Positions 8,036 to 17,301 of a stretch of 64,000 bases of DNA are shown piece after piece. A program made the position numbers and the translations under genes. The notes beneath the pieces were generated by a model. It searched no databases. It had not been told where the DNA came from and saw only the letters and a list, made by a program, of their open reading frames with translations. Every line of letters starts with the position of its first letter. The stretch's first letter is position 1. This stretch comes from Lumbricus rubellus (Eukaryota; Annelida; Clitellata; Crassiclitellata; Lumbricidae): NCBI GenBank assembly GCA_945859605.1, contig OX243822.1, positions 25,613,685 through 25,677,684 of the forward strand, given 5' to 3'.

Positions 8036-9331
8036 ATGCAATCATCTGATATTCTGAGATTTACCGAACAACCATTGAGCGATGAAAGCGTCGAACGCTA
8101 CGAATGGTACGAGTATGAGCCGATATCGGGGGCGAATCTAAACACCTCCGGCGAGATTAGAATAAATATCGAACTTCAAGATCTATTTTGTCATCCGGCG
8201 GAATCTTACCTGCTGTTCGAGGGTAGATTGACGAAGGCGGACAACCCCACCACCTTCTACGTCAATGCCGATGAAGCAACCCTTACGAATAATGGGCTCA
8301 TGCATCTTTTCAGCCAAATTTCGTATTCACTGTCGAATCAGGAAATTGAATCGTTATTTCACCCAGGTCAAGCAACGACGATGCTCGGATTACTAAAATA
8401 CCCGAATGATTTTCAACTAGCTCAAGGTCTGAATCAGTTGTGGTACAAGGACAGCGGAGCGACGGCTGCTATCGCGAATAATCAAGGTTTCGCCGTGAGA
8501 CAGTCGTATATAATTCAAAAACCAAATGCCAAAGGTACTTTTAGCTTTGTAGTTCCATTGAAGCATATTTTCGGATTTTGCGATGATTACGACAAGGTTG
8601 TTTTTGGTGTGAAACATACGCTAACTCTGGTTCGTAAAGCCGATGATGACGCAATTTTTAGACTCGCTGCCGCGGCCGCAGGGAAAGTTAGGCTGGATAA
8701 AATCTCATGGTTCATGCCGCACGTTATTCCCGCGGATATGGAGAAGATGCAATTGTACAAAACGATCGAATCGAAAGCGTCGCTGCCAGTTGCGTACAGA
8801 GCCCGTCAATGCGATACCACCTCCGTCGCACAGTCGACTAATTTTAGCTGGAGACTTAGCGTCAAGACATTACCCGAGAAACCTAGGTACATCATCTTGG
8901 GTTTTCAAACCGACAAAAGCGGCGATCAAGAACAAAATCCATCAGTTTTCAATCATTGCGATCTGAAGAACATGTTCGTGATGATGAACCAGGACCGATA
9001 CCCAGTTGTCGACTACAACCTATCATTTCCAAATCAACAATTCGCGCGGGCGTACCGAGCAGCAGCCGCGTTCAGTGAAAAATACTATGGAATGGACGAA
9101 CTAATGACGCAATGCAATATCACACCCTCGGACTTCAAAGATCTGTTTCCGATTATGGTGTTTGACGTGAGCAAGCAATCCGAGCGTCTGAAGTCATCGG
9201 TGGTCGATATCCAGATCAAAGGCACGTTCAATACGGCGCCGCCAGCTAATACGGAAGCGTACGCAATGGTGATTTCAGACAAGTTACTGAGGTTTCAATC
9301 GGACGGCCAGAAAATGAGTGTGGTATATTGA
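8036..9331 (+). CDS. major capsid protein, double jelly-roll type
   Basis: 431 aa, beta-rich throughout. Position, size and sequence style match the Polinton major capsid family: an N-terminal EWYEYEPISGANLNTSGEIR strand region, a YLLFEGRL strand, the QEIESLFHPGQATTMLGLLK helix-turn and a second barrel starting near residue 225. The family builds hexon-like trimers in a T-number lattice, as in adenovirus and virophages. It is the last gene of the plus cluster and faces the fiber genes convergently. The start follows TAGTAAAAATGC. I see no frameshift or truncation. Confidence 0.85.
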   Translation: MQSSDILRFTEQPLSDESVERYEWYEYEPISGANLNTSGEIRINIELQDLFCHPAESYLLFEGRLTKADNPTTFYVNADEATLTNNGLMHLFSQISYSLSNQEIESLFHPGQATTMLGLLKYPNDFQLAQGLNQLWYKDSGATAAIANNQGFAVRQSYIIQKPNAKGTFSFVVPLKHIFGFCDDYDKVVFGVKHTLTLVRKADDDAIFRLAAAAAGKVRLDKISWFMPHVIPADMEKMQLYKTIESKASLPVAYRARQCDTTSVAQSTNFSWRLSVKTLPEKPRYIILGFQTDKSGDQEQNPSVFNHCDLKNMFVMMNQDRYPVVDYNLSFPNQQFARAYRAAAAFSEKYYGMDELMTQCNITPSDFKDLFPIMVFDVSKQSERLKSSVVDIQIKGTFNTAPPANTEAYAMVISDKLLRFQSDGQKMSVVY

Positions 9332-9387
9332 AGTTCATGATAGAATGGTCGATGACAGTTCTGAATAATGAGCTTTTGAGACTTGTA

Positions 9388-9421
9388 GATACCTATCGTG
9401 TGTTCTCAGACGATAGGTATC
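9388..9421. terminator. 12-bp perfect hairpin between convergent genes
   Basis: GATACCTATCGT (9388-9399) and ACGATAGGTATC (9410-9421) form a perfect stem with a 10-nt loop. It lies in the 107-bp gap between the convergent major capsid and fiber stops and works on either strand. Mimivirus and its virophages end transcripts at such hairpins, so it is a candidate bidirectional 3'-end signal. Confidence 0.6.
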
Positions 9422-9438
9422 AACGGAAAAATACGGAC

Positions 9439-10326
9439 TTAGTATAGAAACTCAACCTGCAATCCACATCCAGCCACAATAAGAAGGGAGGTAGCCGGTG
9501 AACTGTCGAATTCGGCAGAATATACTCTCATACCGAGCCGATCGCCAGCGACTAAAGACATGGCGGCGGTTGGTAATACGAGCGATACTCTGCTGTCGCC
9601 TGTTTGGCCGCCTGCCATGTATCCAACAAGTTCGTTATTATGTAACTCGGATTTGAAATACGCAACCCTAACTATTTTTTTTACCACATCATCACTCCGC
9701 ACATTTCCGATCATGAAATTCGCGAATCCGCTAAGTCGATATACGCCCGTACGAGGAATAGTTATTACCCCTTCAGCCGCCGTATACGCCGAATCCGTAT
9801 TTATAACGACGGTCGTTAATTGGTCGTGCTTCACATAGGCGCCTGAGAATCCGCCAGTCAAGCTTGCGGGTGCGCCCGATGTTGCCGACTCTTTCAACAC
9901 GCAAATAGCCGGTCCGGTTGTAGGTCTCCAATTCGGGGACAATGCTGGTGCCGCTGTTATAGCTCCAGCCGTTCCTTCAAACCTATATGTAATGCCGCTC
10001 GCCGTATTTCTCACTAGATTGCCTGGAGATACCCTCATACCCGAAACGTGATCTCTAATACCGGTAGGCTCAGCGCTATTAGTGATTTTATCGGCGACTA
10101 GGGCAATAGCTTGTCCCCAACTTAGCGCTTCATCCATTCCCGCATCCGGATTATTTGTTACAGGCAGGCCTTTGATGCAGTTGCCATTCATATTTAGATT
10201 CCCAGTCGCCGGATTTGCTCCATCTACCCTTAGAAAAGTACTATTTACTTGGGACAGCGTAACGCCCCCTGCAATTATTCTTTGAGTAGATCCTGAATCT
10301 GTATGTCCAAATTTATCAACAGGCAT
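9439..10326 (-). CDS. fiber-like protein A, trimeric-head type
   Basis: 295 aa. Residues 1-70 (MPVDKFGHTDSGSTQRIIAG, then FLRVDGANPATGNLNMNGNC) are nearly the same as in the neighbouring 10351-11100 gene. They resemble the beta-repeat shafts of phage and viral tail fibers (DGxxPxxGxLNMxGNxI). The C-terminal 130 residues form a C1q/TNF-like beta sandwich (TGVYRLSGFANF, GDRLGMRVYS, LQVEFLY). The C-terminal domain differs from that of fiber B. Predicted role: vertex spike that trimerises through the head and binds the host surface. The minus strand places it last in the polymerase-protease-fiber unit. Confidence 0.65.
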   Translation of the reverse strand: MPVDKFGHTDSGSTQRIIAGGVTLSQVNSTFLRVDGANPATGNLNMNGNCIKGLPVTNNPDAGMDEALSWGQAIALVADKITNSAEPTGIRDHVSGMRVSPGNLVRNTASGITYRFEGTAGAITAAPALSPNWRPTTGPAICVLKESATSGAPASLTGGFSGAYVKHDQLTTVVINTDSAYTAAEGVITIPRTGVYRLSGFANFMIGNVRSDDVVKKIVRVAYFKSELHNNELVGYMAGGQTGDSRVSLVLPTAAMSLVAGDRLGMRVYSAEFDSSPATSLLIVAGCGLQVEFLY

Positions 10327-10350
10327 TTTGAATATAATAATTTTTATTAA

Positions 10351-11100
10351 TTAGGACCGTAAGAATACCGCTGAAAAGTCCCTACACAAAATGTTCGTAG
10401 CGACGGATGAAAAAGCGTGTATGCTGAGGTAATCGAACTCGTCTAGAAAAACTATGTTACTACCGATTGAATGGTTGTGCGAACCTTTCGTGCTCCCTCC
10501 GCCCGCAATTTGCATGTACGTCGCTCCATTTTTATACAGGTGGACGGTACCATACGCGGAAGCATTATTGTTACAAAATTCTATGTACACCGAAACGATA
10601 TAGTACCCGGCTTTACTGGGGAAGAAAGAAGTCGTTCCGATACCCTGTTCAATACCGTGTTTTGCGGTACCGCATCTTATTACGTCAAAAGTAACTGCAG
10701 TGTGAGATCTAGCGAGTATAGCCTGTTGAGTTGAACTGTAAGCGCTAACCGCGGGTCCTACCACCGCCGCCACTTTCGAAGTAAGTTGTTCATCGACGTA
10801 TTTCTTATTCGTCAAATGATTATTGTCGGTCGGGACGTCGTCGTGATTCCGCAGTAAATCTATTACTTGCCCCCGACTCACGGCCTCATCTATCCCCGCT
10901 TCCGGAGTATTCGCTGTATTCGCTGTATTCGTTGTAGGCAGACCTCTAATAGTATGGCCACTCATATTTAGATCGCCGGTCGCGGGGTTTGCTCCATCCA
11001 GCCTTAGAAAAGTACTGTTTACTTGACTTTCAGTAACTCCGCCAGCAATTACTCTTTGAGTAGATCCTGAATCTGTATGTCCAAATTTATCGACAGGCAT
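10351..11100 (-). CDS. fiber-like protein B with C1q-like head
   Basis: 249 aa. It shares its N-terminal anchor and shaft with fiber A (MPVDKFGHTDSGSTQRVIAG) and adds a phage-like NNHLTNKKYVDEQL element near residue 92. The head (about residues 118-249) is a clear C1q/TNF-like domain: VTFDVI, SKAGYYIVSVYIEF, HLYKNGATYMQIAGGG, FDYLSIHAFSS and a terminal beta strand. C1q domains are normally animal trimeric ligand-binding modules, so the head may have been taken from a host. A three-fold ANT repeat (NTANTANT) near residue 58 marks a small microsatellite in the gene. Confidence 0.75.
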   Translation of the reverse strand: MPVDKFGHTDSGSTQRVIAGGVTESQVNSTFLRLDGANPATGDLNMSGHTIRGLPTTNTANTANTPEAGIDEAVSRGQVIDLLRNHDDVPTDNNHLTNKKYVDEQLTSKVAAVVGPAVSAYSSTQQAILARSHTAVTFDVIRCGTAKHGIEQGIGTTSFFPSKAGYYIVSVYIEFCNNNASAYGTVHLYKNGATYMQIAGGGSTKGSHNHSIGSNIVFLDEFDYLSIHAFSSVATNILCRDFSAVFLRS

Positions 11101-11122
11101 TTTTTACATCTGAATATAATTT

Positions 11123-11557
11123 TTAATGCAGGCGGTTTATAACTTCTTGAAAACTCGCCCCATCTTTGCATGTTTTTTTCAGGACGTGCAGGCATAAATG
11201 ACCGCAAAACACTTCGTTGTCGGGCTGCACGCGCTCGCTATTGTAGTACACGGGACTCTGTAAATACTCTAGCAGTTCTGTAGGAGGGGGCAGGCCATAG
11301 CTGTCGAAATATATTTTATCCTTGCCGTTCTTCAAAAAAGCAACCCAGTGCGAGCCGGTTCCATTAGAATCGTCTAGATTCAATATCCCGCATTCAGTCC
11401 GGCTAGGTTTCTTCGGCAGCTCGTCTCTGAGAAATACTCCCCGGAAATTAGGGATATTGAGCTTTTTCGCGGCATCGATCAGCTGTATGTTTGACAGAGG
11501 GGTATTTGGTAGAACTATGCCTTCAACATTTATGTTTTTGTTTGTCTCAAAACTCAT
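11123..11557 (-). CDS. adenain-like cysteine protease
   Basis: 144 aa; the usual Polinton protease is 130-200 aa. Catalytic pattern: His in GTGSHWVAFLK (residue about 70), the acidic partner in KIYFDSYGLPPP (about 86), an oxyanion Gln in SERVQPDN (about 112) and the nucleophile Cys in EVFCGHLC (about 119). It should mature virion precursors such as the 7551 and 4750 products. Its start overlaps the polymerase stop by 11 bp (11547-11557), so the two are probably expressed from the same minus-strand transcript or by re-initiation. Confidence 0.88.
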   Translation of the reverse strand: MSFETNKNINVEGIVLPNTPLSNIQLIDAAKKLNIPNFRGVFLRDELPKKPSRTECGILNLDDSNGTGSHWVAFLKNGKDKIYFDSYGLPPPTELLEYLQSPVYYNSERVQPDNEVFCGHLCLHVLKKTCKDGASFQEVINRLH

Positions 11558-14500
11558 TTTCTAAATGTTTCAAAAAGTAATGAGATTTTACTTCCTGCAT
11601 AATATATGACCAACGATCTATTTTGCTCGCTTTTTGCAAATTTTTCAGCGGTAGCAAAGGGCGTAAATTCACCCAATTCATGGCTCTATGGAGTTCTTCT
11701 TCATCGAGTAAGTTGAACGAAGATAGGGGTAGAACATGGTCGATGTGCCAATAGGATCCGTAATTTTCCATGGTCATTTCTTCATCAAATTGAAACTGAA
11801 TCCATTTGGTGAATATTTCAAAGTCAATGCCAACAAGTTGTCGTGTCGTTTGTGATTTCGATTTGCCTCTTAGTGCGTCGCCAAGCCTACAGCGCATATT
11901 TGTTAGTAATTTAAACTCCGGGTCATTCTGCCTTCGGGTTGTAATATACGCTTTTTGATATTTATTTCGAGCTTCTGCGTTGGCTAGATAATATTTATGT
12001 CTGCAATTTTTGCATTCATTCGCCTTTCCATCTTTTTGAAATCGATTGTTGACGTATTCCGATATGTTCTGATTTACCTTACACCGGCTGCAAACTTTTG
12101 TGTCTTTTGTCTCCCTAATTTCCTGTCTTGCGTATTTGTGCGCAAGCTCTTTCACTTTGGCATTTTTACAAATTTTACAGCTGGGGTAATACCCGTTCTT
12201 CTGTGAGTCTTTGTAATCTGCGTGAGTGATTGATTTCTTGACGACGTTCTTTTTCACACCTTTACATTTCTTGTAGTCTTCACCCGCCATTTTGTAAGAG
12301 TACAACTTGGATCGCAGCCCGACAAATTCTTCAATCTGTTTTCCCGCGGCTTCGTCTTTGAACATACCAACCACTTTTTTATTAGCGCCAGATTCTATAC
12401 CTGACGGATGATCGCTCGGATAGTCTGAAGTATCGAACATACTTTGGACGTCGGGGGAAATATCTTTGTAGAAGTCTTCCGTTTTAATTTCATACGCCAA
12501 AGAATCAGTATCGGTGAATAATAGCTTGGCCCTATCTCCGTACTTGGCCTTGATGTAATTATAATGAAAATCATACATGAGCGTCTTACTGACGTCTAAT
12601 ATACACATCCCCAGATATATCGGCTTGTTGTAAAACAACTTGGTCTTTTTCATGTGAACGGCGATGAGGTTTTCGTCGAAAATAGTTCGTCTGTCGTAAT
12701 TAGTTTTCGCGACTAGCTTGATAGCTTCCTTCTCATCACTCACCAATCGTATGTCAACCCGATTCTCGATAGCTTCCATTGTTTTTCCGAAAACGCTATT
12801 GTTCATCAGCTTGAAAAAGTCTTTTTCAAAATCGTTCGTAGCTTTCGTTCTCAGGTTAGTATTCAGTTCGATATACTTTTTCAGCCAGGCACTTTCCACG
12901 AATTTTATTCCTCGGTGTATTTTTACGATTTTCAATCCGAGACTTTCGTACAATTTTAAATTTCCGTAATGAACGACGTACTTTACTTTGTCATTCAAGT
13001 TTGGAATGAGTTTCGCTACATCTGATCCCGCAGGTTTTACACTCTCTGGAGCTAGTGGATAATCATTATGCAGGTCGTGCAATTCTTTTGGATATTCTAA
13101 GTCGACTTCCAACACACATCCCACTCCATCTCGTTCGCTAATGTTTCTCCAATCATTCAATTCGTCATCGTTCATCCATTCAAACCCATGAGTCGGTAGC
13201 GGCTTGCTCATCGCCCATCCATACAAGTTGTTCGCGTCCAAGTATGGAATGAATACTGAATGTTGGGTGGGATTGAAAGCTTCTCCCATGTACTCGTTGT
13301 TCGCTTTCGCGTATCGATGGGAAATCGTGCTGACACCTCCCCGTATTCCCTGCTTGATCATCAGTAACATATCGTAGTCACTCAACAACTCCAACTCTAC
13401 ACCAGTCGTCTTCAACGCCGCATCCCATGCAAGTCCGGGGCTAGTGTAGTACCACGCAGGATCTAGGTTGTAGTGCTTCATACAGACGTCTCTGAAGTTT
13501 TCGAACACATCCGCTAATAATAGAACATCCGATAAATTGTACAAGTCGTGATATTGACGTAATGTTTTGCATTCAAATTTGTCCCATACCGTTTTCGCGT
13601 GCGCGTAATCTTTTTCGCTGATACCCGAATCGGTTAGTTTTGAATAGAAGGCATGCTTCGATGGTAATTCGGTTTCGTTTAATCTTTCAACACCGTCGAC
13701 GTAATCATATGGGTAAACGCCTTTTTTGAGTAAAAGATCCAGCTTCTCACCTTCAAAAAATTTCCCTAAATTCTTGCACTGGTCTTTCTGAAGATTTTTC
13801 GATAACGCGTCGAGGCTCGAGGGCATGAATCTTAAACTATCGATGAAACGTAATTCGCGCTTGACTTCTCTCTCTTTTCCATCTGCGTCTACAAATTTAT
13901 CGACGACGACCTCTCTGCTGAATGAGATATACTTTTCTTCGTTGCAGGGAATGCATTTGATTTTCTCGCCGTGTTCACCTCGTAATTTCTTGATAAATAA
14001 ATGGCTGTCATAACCGGTCAAATTGTGAAATACGACGGGGAAGAACTTGGGGACTTTGTATTTCAGATTACAAAGGTTGTGAGCGGCACCTCTAAATTTT
14101 CCAGTCAAATGACAGTGATCTCGAACTCGTTTTTCATCGTCTATAAATTCTCCCCCGCATATATGGCAAACAGTAGCCGAGTCGAAAAGCTCCTGCTCTT
14201 TCTTTCCGAATATCATTTTCTTTGGGAATTTGAACTGGTTATATATTCGTTTCACATTTTCTTCGAGACTGTCTATGAATTTCTGAGCGACATCATCGTC
14301 TTCGTTTTCAGCTGTAAACCTCACCGGCTCTTGAGAATAAACATCGTCGTCGAAGCATTTCAAATGATAACAAAACGAGCTGGGCGTATGTTTTTGATAC
14401 TTGTTGGTGTAAGACGTGCTAGGAACGGGCTGGCATGTACCGATAGGTTTGATGAACGACTCAAAGTCGGCAAAGTACACAAACGGTACTCTCATCTTTC

Positions 14501-15830
14501 TATAGTGATGTGTAAAACTTAGCATAGTCCCAGGTTCTGGAAGTTCTATTCGTTGGGCGTCCTGCTGCGAACAGTACTCAGTATGTTTGTGAAGCGATTC
14601 TACCTTTCTAAAACCGATTAAACATCTTTTGCAATAGTGCATTGAATTATGGGATTTTTCTGTTCGTAGTGCCAGCAATCTGTTAAAATTCTTGATCCAG
14701 CAATAATGCTTCTTTTCCCCATCAGAAATGAGTAATAGATCTACACACCTATCATTCTCATGCTTTGATATATATAGTGGGAATACATTCACATCTTTCT
14801 CGTAACCAAAAACATTAACACTAATATTATTATTTCGCTCAAACTTACTCATCACATTAGCATCCGCTGCTACGGGGAATTCGATACCAGACCAATTGAG
14901 TTCCTCAGACTGTCTAATTAATTCTTTCGTAATTCTTTCTGTATTTTTGTCGACTGGGTTTACAGCCCTCGTTACACACCACTTGAAGCATTCATCGTCT
15001 TCGTTCTTCATATTAATAATAGCCTTTTTATTCGCTAAATAATCTGGAAGTGGAATATAAGAACTTCCTTTCAATGGTTTGTATACCACTGTATCGATAT
15101 CCAACTTCAAAACGGTTTTGAATCTCCAATTACTCCCCCGCATCTGAAAACTTGCCATGCTCTCCTTAATTTTATCCGCTGCGTTGGCATATATTTCCCT
15201 CACATCGGTTGCTTCTAAAATAATATCACTCTTTGATTTGAAATTAGGCTCAGCCGTTACTACTTCGCCGGTTTTCATATCTACTTTCTCCATTTCGCAC
15301 ATGAGATCGAATTGAACTTTTACCCCGCGATTTTTCCCTAGCAGCCTAACTACATGCGGTCTTACAGCCTTGAGAAAAGTTGCAACATCGATCCCGTTGT
15401 CGCCATCGATCGTGTATCTTTTTGTAAACCCTTTGATGGCCGTCGCAGTCTCTCGAAGTTTGAACCTATGAATGGGTGGTTTTATTTGCGGGGGTAACTG
15501 ACTAATCTCGCGAGTCAGCCAATCCGAAAAAACTATTTTATTTTTCCCCGGATGCAAAAATTTCCAAGTAGTAGACAAGAATGCCGTAAGTTCCGCTTTT
15601 GCTAATCTCGAGTATCCTCGCACACCTCTCTTTTTCGCAATTTCACGCAATTCTCGCACAGTGGCGGGAGTATGCGCTTGTGCTTTGTTGACCTGGGCCC
15701 GAGCGCCTAGTCGATCTCCCTGCGATATGAACGCTATGAGTTCCGCTTTTCGCAAACTCGAGTATCCTCTTTGTCCTCTCTGTTTAGGAATTTGTCGTAA
15801 TTCTTTCAGATTATACGATGAGTAGTCCAT
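11547..15830 (-). CDS. protein-primed DNA polymerase B with SAP repeats and C-terminal HNH module
   Basis: 1427 aa from the preferred ATG at 15830, which follows CCAATATAAAATGG and gives an MDYS start like the TIR ORF; the frame opens 34 codons earlier. Residues 1-85 carry two SAP/Rho-N-like repeats. The exonuclease begins at VYFADFESF. An inserted zinc/endonuclease-VII-like part has CHICGGEF and RVRDHCHLTGKFRG. Polymerase motif A is YLDANNLYGWAM, motif B is LMNNSVFGKT, motif C is LLFTDTDSLAYE and the KxKG-like motif is KKCKGVKK. After it come two CxxC zinc ribbons (CKICK, CSRCK, CKNC) and an HNH-like tail (WHIDHVLPLSSFN, NWVNLRPLLPLKNLQ). Polinton polymerases are usually shorter, about 1000-1200 aa. 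Confidence 0.93.
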   Translation of the reverse strand: MDYSSYNLKELRQIPKQRGQRGYSSLRKAELIAFISQGDRLGARAQVNKAQAHTPATVRELREIAKKRGVRGYSRLAKAELTAFLSTTWKFLHPGKNKIVFSDWLTREISQLPPQIKPPIHRFKLRETATAIKGFTKRYTIDGDNGIDVATFLKAVRPHVVRLLGKNRGVKVQFDLMCEMEKVDMKTGEVVTAEPNFKSKSDIILEATDVREIYANAADKIKESMASFQMRGSNWRFKTVLKLDIDTVVYKPLKGSSYIPLPDYLANKKAIINMKNEDDECFKWCVTRAVNPVDKNTERITKELIRQSEELNWSGIEFPVAADANVMSKFERNNNISVNVFGYEKDVNVFPLYISKHENDRCVDLLLISDGEKKHYCWIKNFNRLLALRTEKSHNSMHYCKRCLIGFRKVESLHKHTEYCSQQDAQRIELPEPGTMLSFTHHYRKMRVPFVYFADFESFIKPIGTCQPVPSTSYTNKYQKHTPSSFCYHLKCFDDDVYSQEPVRFTAENEDDDVAQKFIDSLEENVKRIYNQFKFPKKMIFGKKEQELFDSATVCHICGGEFIDDEKRVRDHCHLTGKFRGAAHNLCNLKYKVPKFFPVVFHNLTGYDSHLFIKKLRGEHGEKIKCIPCNEEKYISFSREVVVDKFVDADGKEREVKRELRFIDSLRFMPSSLDALSKNLQKDQCKNLGKFFEGEKLDLLLKKGVYPYDYVDGVERLNETELPSKHAFYSKLTDSGISEKDYAHAKTVWDKFECKTLRQYHDLYNLSDVLLLADVFENFRDVCMKHYNLDPAWYYTSPGLAWDAALKTTGVELELLSDYDMLLMIKQGIRGGVSTISHRYAKANNEYMGEAFNPTQHSVFIPYLDANNLYGWAMSKPLPTHGFEWMNDDELNDWRNISERDGVGCVLEVDLEYPKELHDLHNDYPLAPESVKPAGSDVAKLIPNLNDKVKYVVHYGNLKLYESLGLKIVKIHRGIKFVESAWLKKYIELNTNLRTKATNDFEKDFFKLMNNSVFGKTMEAIENRVDIRLVSDEKEAIKLVAKTNYDRRTIFDENLIAVHMKKTKLFYNKPIYLGMCILDVSKTLMYDFHYNYIKAKYGDRAKLLFTDTDSLAYEIKTEDFYKDISPDVQSMFDTSDYPSDHPSGIESGANKKVVGMFKDEAAGKQIEEFVGLRSKLYSYKMAGEDYKKCKGVKKNVVKKSITHADYKDSQKNGYYPSCKICKNAKVKELAHKYARQEIRETKDTKVCSRCKVNQNISEYVNNRFQKDGKANECKNCRHKYYLANAEARNKYQKAYITTRRQNDPEFKLLTNMRCRLGDALRGKSKSQTTRQLVGIDFEIFTKWIQFQFDEEMTMENYGSYWHIDHVLPLSSFNLLDEEELHRAMNWVNLRPLLPLKNLQKASKIDRWSYIMQEVKSHYFLKHLENEF

Positions 15831-15917
15831 TTTATATTGGGATATCTTGTCTTTATGCCGAGTTGTATATTCCATTTTTTCAGTTATTTTGTATACGCCG
15901 GAGAAAAAAATAATAAT

Positions 15918-16481
15918 ATTCGATTGATCCAAAGACGATTATAAACCAACGGTGTAAAATCGTTTGCGATATTGTAATCCCATATCTACGTCGTAGTCCG
16001 CTCACGCCCTTGCATCACACGGGGGTGGGTTGCCATTGCGCCGGCGACGAACGACGATGGTCTCGCATGGCCCTTGTTGTCGATCCGGCCGTGGATTCTT
16101 GCATGGGCATTCATCGTCGTAGCATTCGCGGATGTGCGCGTCAATTTTAGCAATGAACGTCGCTTTCCACCGTCTTGTAAAATATCCATCCCGGCCGCTC
16201 GGCTCGGCGATTTTTCGTAATTCTGTAACTTTTTTCGAGTAGTCCATTTTACATACGCCAGAGAAAATATTTTTTACTTTTTTACTTTTTTTACTTTTTT
16301 TACTTTTTTACTTTTTTTACTTTTTTTACTTTTTTTACTTTTTTTAGGCTGTATTAGTCAAATGGACGAAAGTCAAGGCTGTATTGGTCAAATGGGCGAA
16401 GGTCAAGGCTGTACTGGTCAAATGGGCGAAGGTCAAGGCTGTACTGGTCAAATGAGTCAGCCGCCTTATTGGGCCTCTACT
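15918..16481 (-). repeat. Polinton right terminal inverted repeat, 564 bp
   Basis: Mirror copy of 307-870. Its inner edge falls inside the longest possible extension of the polymerase frame, upstream of the preferred polymerase start. It carries its own copy of the small SAP-like ORF (16002-16247). Confidence 0.93.
16002..16247 (-). CDS. TIR-encoded SAP-like small protein, right copy
   Basis: This is the right-TIR copy of the 541-786 ORF. It is identical except for one residue in the helical repeat (Thr instead of Ala) and is read inward from the element end, toward the polymerase gene and on the same strand. The open frame is conserved in both arms, but since TIRs can be homogenised during replication this is only weak evidence of selection. 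Confidence 0.5.
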   Translation of the reverse strand: MDYSKKVTELRKIAEPSGRDGYFTRRWKATFIAKIDAHIRECYDDECPCKNPRPDRQQGPCETIVVRRRRNGNPPPCDARA

Positions 16482-16487
16482 TCCCGA

Positions 16488-17075
16488 AAATCGTTGGTAG
16501 TACTGAAATCAAAATGTCGTCCTCAGACACCCGAAAACAATTGATAAAACAGGAATCAAAGTGATGTCCTTAGACATCAGAAAATCGTTGATAACACTAG
16601 AATCAAAATGTTGTCCTTAAACACCCGTAAATTGTTGATAACCTTTAAATCAAAATGATGTCGTTAGACACCCGAAAATCGTTGGTAGCACTAAAATCAA
16701 AATGATATCCTCAGACACCCGAAAATCGCTGATAACTCTAGAATCAAAATGATGTCCTTAGACACCCGAAAGTCGTTGATAATACTGGAATTAAAATGAT
16801 GTCCTTGGACACCCAATAATCGTTGAATCAAAATGATGTCGTTAAATATACCAAAGTCGTTGGTTACACTGTAATTAAATTAATGTCCTTAGACACCCGA
16901 AAATCGTTGATTATATTGGAATCAAAAATGATGTCCTTAGACACCCGAAAATTATTGAATCAAAATTGATAGCGTTAGACAACCGAAAATAGTTGAATCA
17001 AAATGATGGCCTTAGACACCCGAAAATCGTTGGTAACACTGGAATCAAAATGATGTTCTTAGACACCCGATAAAA
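16488..17075 (+). repeat. about 46-bp minisatellite, right of the Polinton
   Basis: About a dozen units of the same minisatellite (core GACACCCGAAAATCGTTG) continue immediately after the Polinton target duplication. Some units are shortened to about 30 bp, for example near 16820 and 16950. The array is intronic or intergenic and non-coding. Confidence 0.85.
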
Positions 17076-17301
17076 GTGCTTATTAAGTGATGTACAATGT
17101 CAAGCAAATTTCTGTCCAGGGTAACGGTCTGTGTTGTCATAGACCCTGGTCAAATCAGATCCATCCATCACCATCGATCACTCAATAATCATAAAGTATA
17201 CCGAAAGTGCTGTTATACTTTTACAATAAAGCATGGATAGCATGTATACTCCAGAGGAAATGGAATCAAGCGATAATGTTGCCTATTCTTAAACCTATTA
17301 A

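Larger units (their letters stand above)
307..16481. mobile_element. Polinton/Maverick (polintovirus, adintovirus-like), full length
   Basis: This is a 16,175-bp element whose ends are AGTAGAGGCCC and its inverse GGGCCTCTACT, flanked by an exact 6-bp duplication TCCCGA (301-306 and 16482-16487). Known Polintons have AG termini, TIRs of hundreds of bp and 6-bp duplications. The coding set is integrase, protein-primed PolB, packaging ATPase, adenain-like protease, major and minor capsid proteins, plus fiber-like and membrane-active candidates, so the element could in principle make virions. Gene blocks are: minus 1639-3092, plus 3122-9331, minus 9439-15830. Open frames and nearly identical TIRs suggest recent insertion. 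Confidence 0.95.

Noticed and set aside
16488..17075. Regular repeats resembling a CRISPR array
   Set aside because: The whole 46-bp unit repeats with no unique spacers, the host is an animal genome, and the units belong to a transposon subterminal minisatellite.
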